From assembly GCA_905236465.1 (NCBI GenBank), contig CAJOQA010000045.1, positions 1 to 9,799 on the forward strand: a DNA stretch of 9,799 bases, read 5' to 3'. This DNA comes from an uncultured Treponema sp. Lineage in GTDB: Bacteria > Spirochaetota > Spirochaetia > Treponematales > Treponemataceae. The notes beneath the pieces are model-generated. The model was not told where the DNA came from. It saw only the letters and a list, made by a program, of their open reading frames with translations, and made no database searches. The translations under genes and the position numbers were made by a program. The first letter of the stretch is position 1. The number at the start of each line of letters is the position of its first letter. This document shows, piece by piece, positions 5,996 through 9,799 of this stretch.

Positions 5996-7942
5996 TTACC
6001 GTTGCTCCATGGGCTTTTCTTTTGTAGCAGACCTAGAATGTTTCTTTACTTTTTCCTGGTAAAGCAACTCGTCTGCTGCTGATAATAACTTTTCCATATC
6101 AGATTCTTGATTTTCAGGAGAAAACTCAACTGCACCAACACTTATGCCAAGATGAAATGGCTGATTTGCTTTTGCAAACCATTTTTCTTCTGCAATAGTT
6201 ATGCGCTCCCTAATTTTAGGAAGAAAGTCTTTATTTATTCCAACAGTAACTATTGCAAACTCGTCACCCCCCATTCTGCCAACTATATCCTGATTGCGGA
6301 AAGTTTGCTTAAGGATTGATGCCATACCTTTTATTGCAATATCGCCAGCTTCATGCCCATAAGTATCATTTATTCCCTTTAGTCCGTCCATGTCTGCATA
6401 AAAAACTAGTCCATACTGTTCCATTTCTAGAGCCAATTCTATAGTCTGCTGACCAAAGTTTATAAAGCCTCTGCGATTATACAATTTAGTAAGCTCATCA
6501 GTAAGGGCTTCCATGTTCAGCTTTGAATTTGAATGTTCAAGTTTTTGTAACATCAAACTCTGATGCTGTTCAGTTGCAAGTCTTTCTGTAAAGAAAATAG
6601 CAGCATTTAAAATTGCTGCAACCATTGAAAATGCAGAGTCATACATAACCTTGTGCAGTTGACCTGGCTCATAAACCATATAACCTAGAATACAGTCATT
6701 GTGCACCAAGGGATTAAAAATAAGTGTATGCCTTTCATTGTTAAGAAATCCTTCTGGCAAAAGACCTATCCTAGGATCAAAAAGAACAGAAGTCAACTGA
6801 TCTCCACGAGGAATTTCCTCTGCATAGTTTAGCATCAGCTTAGCTCTAGAAGGCATTTCAAATTTTTCCTCTTCTTGAATATAAATCTTGCGTTCAAAAA
6901 GCACTATTGCACAATACTTTACTTTCAAAAGATTAAAGGCATTACTAAGGTTTAAAAGTGCACTTTTTAATGTAAGCGTATTGTTTACGTTGTAGAAAAA
7001 ACTTCTCATTAAAAGAAAATCATGCTCTAAAGAAAAAAATTCAGTGTCTAGTTTATGAACTTCATAATTACTAAAAGGAACTTTATTTCCATCTTCATCT
7101 ATAAAGTCAGTTTCATAATCATCACACGCGATGCAACCACAGGACTTTCTGTATTTTATCTTACAGTCTATTGTAGTTGCTAAAGGTAAAGCTAATCCCT
7201 TTGCAGCATCTAAAGCTAAGTCTACGGCAGTTTTACTCAAATGTTCTATATCACGATTTATTGTTGTTATTGAAATATCATTATAGCGAGACTCAAGAAT
7301 ATCATCAAAAGCAATCAGCTTAAAATCTCTTGGAATATTAAGTTTTCTGCTTTTTGCAAAATTTGTAACTCCAATAGCCATATCATCGTTTAAGCAGATA
7401 ATACAATCAACTGGAAGCAATTCTTTTTGTTCAAAATAAGCCATAGCTCTATAGCCTGAAATTTCTAAGGAATTTCCCTTGTACACTCGATTTTGGGCTA
7501 TTTGAATATTGTGGTCAGCCAAACTTGCAATACAAACTGCAAGCATATCGCGACATTCCTGACTCTCTTTATCACTGATTATTATATTGAATGTTTTACA
7601 ACCGTGTCTTTCAATTACATGGTCAATAAGTTTTCTGTATTTATTATTAAAATTTACAGAAATAAAAGGAGTATCTTTTTCTTCCTTCTGAATAGTAAGC
7701 GTTGGAATTTTATGTTCAATCTGTTTTTTTGAATAGTCAAGGTAATTGTGTGATAGAGTAATAAGACTGTCTATATTTTTTTCAGTAATCTGACTATAAA
7801 CAAAATCAGAATTTCCTAGAAAAAGCAAAAGGTCTGCATTTTTTTTAATACATTCCTTTTCTATTGCTTCATAAACATCTGTTTTATATCCACTATCTAG
7901 AGAATTTATTTGTAATCCAAGCCGTAACTGTTTATTTTCCAT
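5996..7942 (-). CDS. Diguanylate cyclase (GGDEF) with cytoplasmic LacI/periplasmic-binding-type sensor domain
   Basis: Predicted to make c-di-GMP from two GTP under control of a small-molecule sensor. It has 648 residues. Residues about 5-265 resemble the effector-binding domain of LacI-family repressors (IICLNDDMAIGV at 181-192, LNIPRDFKLIAFDD at 201-214, ITTINRD at 225-231) and end with YRKSCGC (264-270). About 300-455 is a less recognisable GAF-like region, followed by a short helical linker at 455-478. The GGDEF domain covers about 479-635, with metal and substrate residues in ADMDGLKGINDTYGH (516-530) and an intact GGDEF at 558-562. An RxxD inhibitory site (R549 to D552) lies five residues upstream. 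There is no DNA-binding helix-turn-helix, no signal peptide and no membrane segment, so the sensor should read a cytoplasmic ligand. GC content looks lower than in the proline genes. The start is ATG at 7940-7942; no good Shine-Dalgarno is present (AGG lies only 2 nt away). Confidence 0.93.
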   Translation of the reverse strand: MENKQLRLGLQINSLDSGYKTDVYEAIEKECIKKNADLLLFLGNSDFVYSQITEKNIDSLITLSHNYLDYSKKQIEHKIPTLTIQKEEKDTPFISVNFNNKYRKLIDHVIERHGCKTFNIIISDKESQECRDMLAVCIASLADHNIQIAQNRVYKGNSLEISGYRAMAYFEQKELLPVDCIICLNDDMAIGVTNFAKSRKLNIPRDFKLIAFDDILESRYNDISITTINRDIEHLSKTAVDLALDAAKGLALPLATTIDCKIKYRKSCGCIACDDYETDFIDEDGNKVPFSNYEVHKLDTEFFSLEHDFLLMRSFFYNVNNTLTLKSALLNLSNAFNLLKVKYCAIVLFERKIYIQEEEKFEMPSRAKLMLNYAEEIPRGDQLTSVLFDPRIGLLPEGFLNNERHTLIFNPLVHNDCILGYMVYEPGQLHKVMYDSAFSMVAAILNAAIFFTERLATEQHQSLMLQKLEHSNSKLNMEALTDELTKLYNRRGFINFGQQTIELALEMEQYGLVFYADMDGLKGINDTYGHEAGDIAIKGMASILKQTFRNQDIVGRMGGDEFAIVTVGINKDFLPKIRERITIAEEKWFAKANQPFHLGISVGAVEFSPENQESDMEKLLSAADELLYQEKVKKHSRSATKEKPMEQR

Positions 7943-7957
7943 GACCTTATTAATATT

Positions 7958-7985
7958 ATTATATTACAGGAAAACAAAAAAACAA
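7958..7985 (-). promoter_or_regulatory. Possible promoter of the diguanylate cyclase gene
   Basis: On the minus strand a perfect TATAAT lies at 7963-7958 with TTGTTT 16 bp upstream (3 of 6 matches). This gives a leader of roughly 8 nt. An alternative pair is TTGTTT (7977-7972), 17 bp, ATTAAT (7954-7949), ending exactly 6 bp before the ATG as in the two plus-strand genes, but with poorer boxes. The whole 67-bp gap before the gene is AT-rich, so chance matches are likely. The promoter overlaps the T-tract of the upstream gene's terminator. Confidence 0.35.
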
Positions 7986-8002
7986 GGGGCAAAATGCCCC
8001 TT
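7971..8002 (-). terminator. Intrinsic terminator after the AICAR formyltransferase gene
   Basis: AAGGGGCA (7984-7991) and TGCCCCTT (7995-8002) form a perfect 8-bp stem with a 3-nt loop. On the minus strand the stem is followed by G, seven T, G and four T, the classic rho-independent layout. It begins 7 nt after the formyltransferase stop at 8010-8012. On the plus strand the trailing sequence is less T-rich, so it should act mainly on minus-strand transcripts. It separates the ackA/formyltransferase unit from the diguanylate cyclase gene. Confidence 0.9.
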
Positions 8003-8009
8003 ATCATTT

Positions 8010-9185
8010 TTAGTGGTGGAAAAGCCTTACGCCTGTAAAGCACATGGCAATTCCGTATTTATCACAGACTTCTATTACATTGTCATCTCTAATTGAACCA
8101 CCTGGCTGGGCAATAACTTTTGCTCCAGATCTATGGGCACGTTCAATATTGTCCCCAAAGGGGAAGAAAGCATCGCTACCAACAGCAACATCTGTGTTCT
8201 TTGCTATCCAAGCCTTGCGTTCTTCTTTTGTAAAGACAGCTGGCTTTTCTGCAAAGAATTTCTGCCATTCTCCTTCAGCAAGAACATCTTCGTAATCATC
8301 ACTTATATAAACATCAATTGTATTGTCCCTGTCAGCCCTTTTTATGCCTTCTACAAACTTAAGACCTAAAACTTGAGGACTCTGTCTAAGCCACCACTTG
8401 TCTGCTTTATCGCCAGCAAGTCTTGTGCAGTGTATGCGGCTTTGCTGACCAGCACCAATACCAATAGCCTGACCATCTTTTACATAACAAACAGAATTTG
8501 ACTGAGTATATTTAAGAATAATCAAAGAAATCAAAAGGTTATCCCTTTCTTCCTTAGATATACTCTTATTCTTTGTTACAAAGTTTTTAAGACATTCATC
8601 ATTTAACTGAATAAAGTTATGCCCTTGCTCAAAGGTCACTCCAAAGACTTGCTTCTTTTCTGTTTCTGCAGGAACAAAAGAAGAATCAATTTGAAGAATA
8701 CAGTAACCACCCTTTTTCTTAGCCTTAAGAATTTCCAAAGCTTCATCGCTATAACCTGGTGCAATAATGCCATCGCTAACTTCTTTTTTTATGAGAAGGG
8801 CAGTTGCCTTATCGCAAGTATCGCTTAAAGCTATAAAGTCACCAAAAGAAGACATTCTATCAGCCCCCCTAGCTCTTGCGTATGCACAAGCCAAAGGAGA
8901 AAGCTCTATATCACCGTCAATAAAGTAAATATTCTTTAATGTTTCTGATAAGGGACGCCCTACCGCAGCCCCTGCAGGAGAAACATGCTTAAAAGAAGTC
9001 GCAGCAGGAAGCCCCGTAGCTTCTTTTAATTCCTTTACTAACTGCCAACCATTTAAAGCATCCAATAAGTTTATATAGCCAGGCTTACCGTTTACAACAG
9101 TTAAGGGCAAATCCCCTTCTTCCATAAAAACTCTTGCAGGTTTTTGGTTAGGGTTACAGCCGTATTTTAATGACAACTCAGTCAT
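8010..9185 (-). CDS. purH: Stand-alone AICAR formyltransferase (PurH/ATIC C-terminal domain only)
   Basis: Transfers a formyl group from 10-formyl-tetrahydrofolate to AICAR, giving FAICAR, the penultimate step of IMP synthesis. All 391 residues correspond to the formyltransferase half of bifunctional PurH/ATIC (about 520-590 residues). The N-terminal IMP cyclohydrolase domain is absent. The protein starts directly at LKYGCNPNQKPA (6-17), where the domain normally begins. Catalytic Lys66-His67 lie in FKHVSPAGAAVG (65-76). Other signatures are ARARGADRMSSFGDF (103-117), LKYTQSNSVCY (224-234), GAGQQSRIHCTRLAGDK (244-260), SDAFFPF (337-343) and the C-terminal RLFHH. From memory, these match the animal ATIC version more closely than E. 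coli PurH. The start ATG at 9183-9185 has a strong Shine-Dalgarno 6 nt upstream. It lies 26 nt after ackA, probably in the same operon, and is followed by an intrinsic terminator. FAICAR must be cyclised by another protein not seen here. Confidence 0.94.
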   Translation of the reverse strand: MTELSLKYGCNPNQKPARVFMEEGDLPLTVVNGKPGYINLLDALNGWQLVKELKEATGLPAATSFKHVSPAGAAVGRPLSETLKNIYFIDGDIELSPLACAYARARGADRMSSFGDFIALSDTCDKATALLIKKEVSDGIIAPGYSDEALEILKAKKKGGYCILQIDSSFVPAETEKKQVFGVTFEQGHNFIQLNDECLKNFVTKNKSISKEERDNLLISLIILKYTQSNSVCYVKDGQAIGIGAGQQSRIHCTRLAGDKADKWWLRQSPQVLGLKFVEGIKRADRDNTIDVYISDDYEDVLAEGEWQKFFAEKPAVFTKEERKAWIAKNTDVAVGSDAFFPFGDNIERAHRSGAKVIAQPGGSIRDDNVIEVCDKYGIAMCFTGVRLFHH

Positions 9186-9191
9186 AGAAAG

Positions 9192-9198
9192 CTCCTTA
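9192..9198 (-). promoter_or_regulatory. Ribosome binding site of the AICAR formyltransferase gene
   Basis: The minus strand reads TAAGGAG, a full-length Shine-Dalgarno core, 6 nt before the ATG at 9185. It lies in the 26-nt gap after ackA and fixes the start of the formyltransferase. Confidence 0.85.
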
Positions 9199-9211
9199 AA
9201 GTGTCTGTAAT

Positions 9212-9799
9212 TTATGGGCGAACCAAAACATCAGCTATGTGAGGTCTCTTTACAAGATCCTGCTTAAGACCCTCTTCGCGAGCCTTATTTACATAGTCTG
9301 GAGACTGAAATGAATATGTAAAGTTAGTGTGAACATCATAAGTTCCCTTCATCAGTGCATAAGCATCTTCAGTCATAACAAGTTCTTCGTCTGTTGGAAT
9401 AACAAAAATCTTTGTTGCACTGTCATCAGCAGAGATACATGTTTCTGCGTTACCGGTAAAGCTCCATTCATTCTTCTGAGCATCAATTTTAATTCCATAG
9501 TTTTCAAGACCAGAACATGCCTTAAAGCGAGTAATCGGTCCGCGTTCTCCTACCCCTGCTGTCCAAACAATTGCATCAACATGACCAAGTTCTGCAGCAA
9601 AGGCACCAATGTATTTTTTAATGCGCAAAGCTTCCATCTCTATAGAAAGCTGACAGAGCTTGTCTCCCTTTGCAGCATCAATTTCAATATCGCGACGGTC
9701 AGAATATTTTTCAGTAATACCAAGACAACCAGACTTCTTATTCAAAGCCTTGTCCATTTCATCTGCTGACATACCAGTCTTTCTCATAATATAGAAGGG
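9212..9799 (-). CDS. ackA: Acetate kinase, C-terminal part (5' end outside the window)
   Basis: Interconverts acetyl phosphate plus ADP and acetate plus ATP; in a fermenter this is the ATP-yielding step. 195 codons are visible and the frame is still open at the right edge (PFYIMRKTGMS), so the N-terminal half is missing. Recognisable features are SGCLGITEKYSDRRDIE, where the SDxRD arginine corresponds to the catalytic Arg; LRIKKYIGAFAAELG; VDAIVWTAGVGERG, the nucleotide-binding loop; and VIPTDEELVMTEDA, with the catalytic Glu. Two oddities are visible. The usual Asn of the GEN loop is Arg (codon 9542-9544). The protein also runs about 43 residues past the point where the E. coli enzyme ends (about 9215-9343). 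It is the upstream member of a probable operon with the AICAR formyltransferase. Confidence 0.93.
   Translation of the reverse strand, partial: PFYIMRKTGMSADEMDKALNKKSGCLGITEKYSDRRDIEIDAAKGDKLCQLSIEMEALRIKKYIGAFAAELGHVDAIVWTAGVGERGPITRFKACSGLENYGIKIDAQKNEWSFTGNAETCISADDSATKIFVIPTDEELVMTEDAYALMKGTYDVHTNFTYSFQSPDYVNKAREEGLKQDLVKRPHIADVLVRP

Noticed and set aside
9329..9769. 146-codon plus-strand open frame opposite ackA
   Set aside because: It is antisense to a clearly recognisable acetate kinase, is Cys/Phe/Asn-rich and resembles no protein, so it is a shadow frame.

Overview
The window looks like ordinary chromosomal DNA from an AT-rich bacterium, most likely a spirochaete of the Treponema type. 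The taxonomic call is an inference. It rests on the form of the chemoreceptor hairpin tip (AAHAGEAGKGFSVVADEI), a stand-alone AICAR formyltransferase of the eukaryote-like type, and a cytoplasmic LacI-sensor/GGDEF protein. A Firmicute relative is not excluded. I see no rRNA, tRNA, CRISPR array, insertion sequence or phage gene.

Layout, left to right. Positions 1-66 hold the last 21 codons of an unidentified plus-strand gene. Its stop overlaps the stop of a converging minus-strand methyl-accepting chemotaxis protein (63-2258). A 179-bp intergenic region follows, with a 16-bp inverted repeat close to the chemoreceptor start. Then comes a plus-strand block: an unrecognised 179-residue protein (2438-2977) and the proline biosynthesis genes proA (3029-4312), proB (4309-5115, ATGA overlap) and proC (5150-5995). 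The right side is on the minus strand. Reading in the direction of transcription, it holds the 3' part of acetate kinase (9799-9212), a stand-alone AICAR formyltransferase domain (9185-8010), a clear intrinsic terminator (about 7971-8002), and a diguanylate cyclase with a cytoplasmic sugar-binding-like sensor (7942-5996). The stop of the cyclase abuts the stop of proC with no base between them.

How the genes work together. ProB, ProA and ProC make a complete glutamate-to-proline route: glutamate 5-kinase, gamma-glutamyl phosphate reductase and pyrroline-5-carboxylate reductase. The acetate kinase/AICAR formyltransferase pair joins energy metabolism to the penultimate step of IMP synthesis. 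The IMP cyclohydrolase half is absent from this protein and must be encoded elsewhere if the pathway is complete. The chemoreceptor and the diguanylate cyclase are two separate signal-input proteins, for chemotaxis and c-di-GMP.

The most notable pattern that gene calls do not explain is at the starts of the plus-strand genes. The unknown gene and proA have the same start arrangement: a -35-like box, 17 bp, TAAAAT, 6 bp, then ATG, with no Shine-Dalgarno sequence. proC has a near version built on a perfect TTGACA. This predicts leaderless or nearly leaderless transcripts. By contrast, the chemoreceptor and the formyltransferase have strong Shine-Dalgarno sequences. I did not find a clearly novel multi-gene system here.
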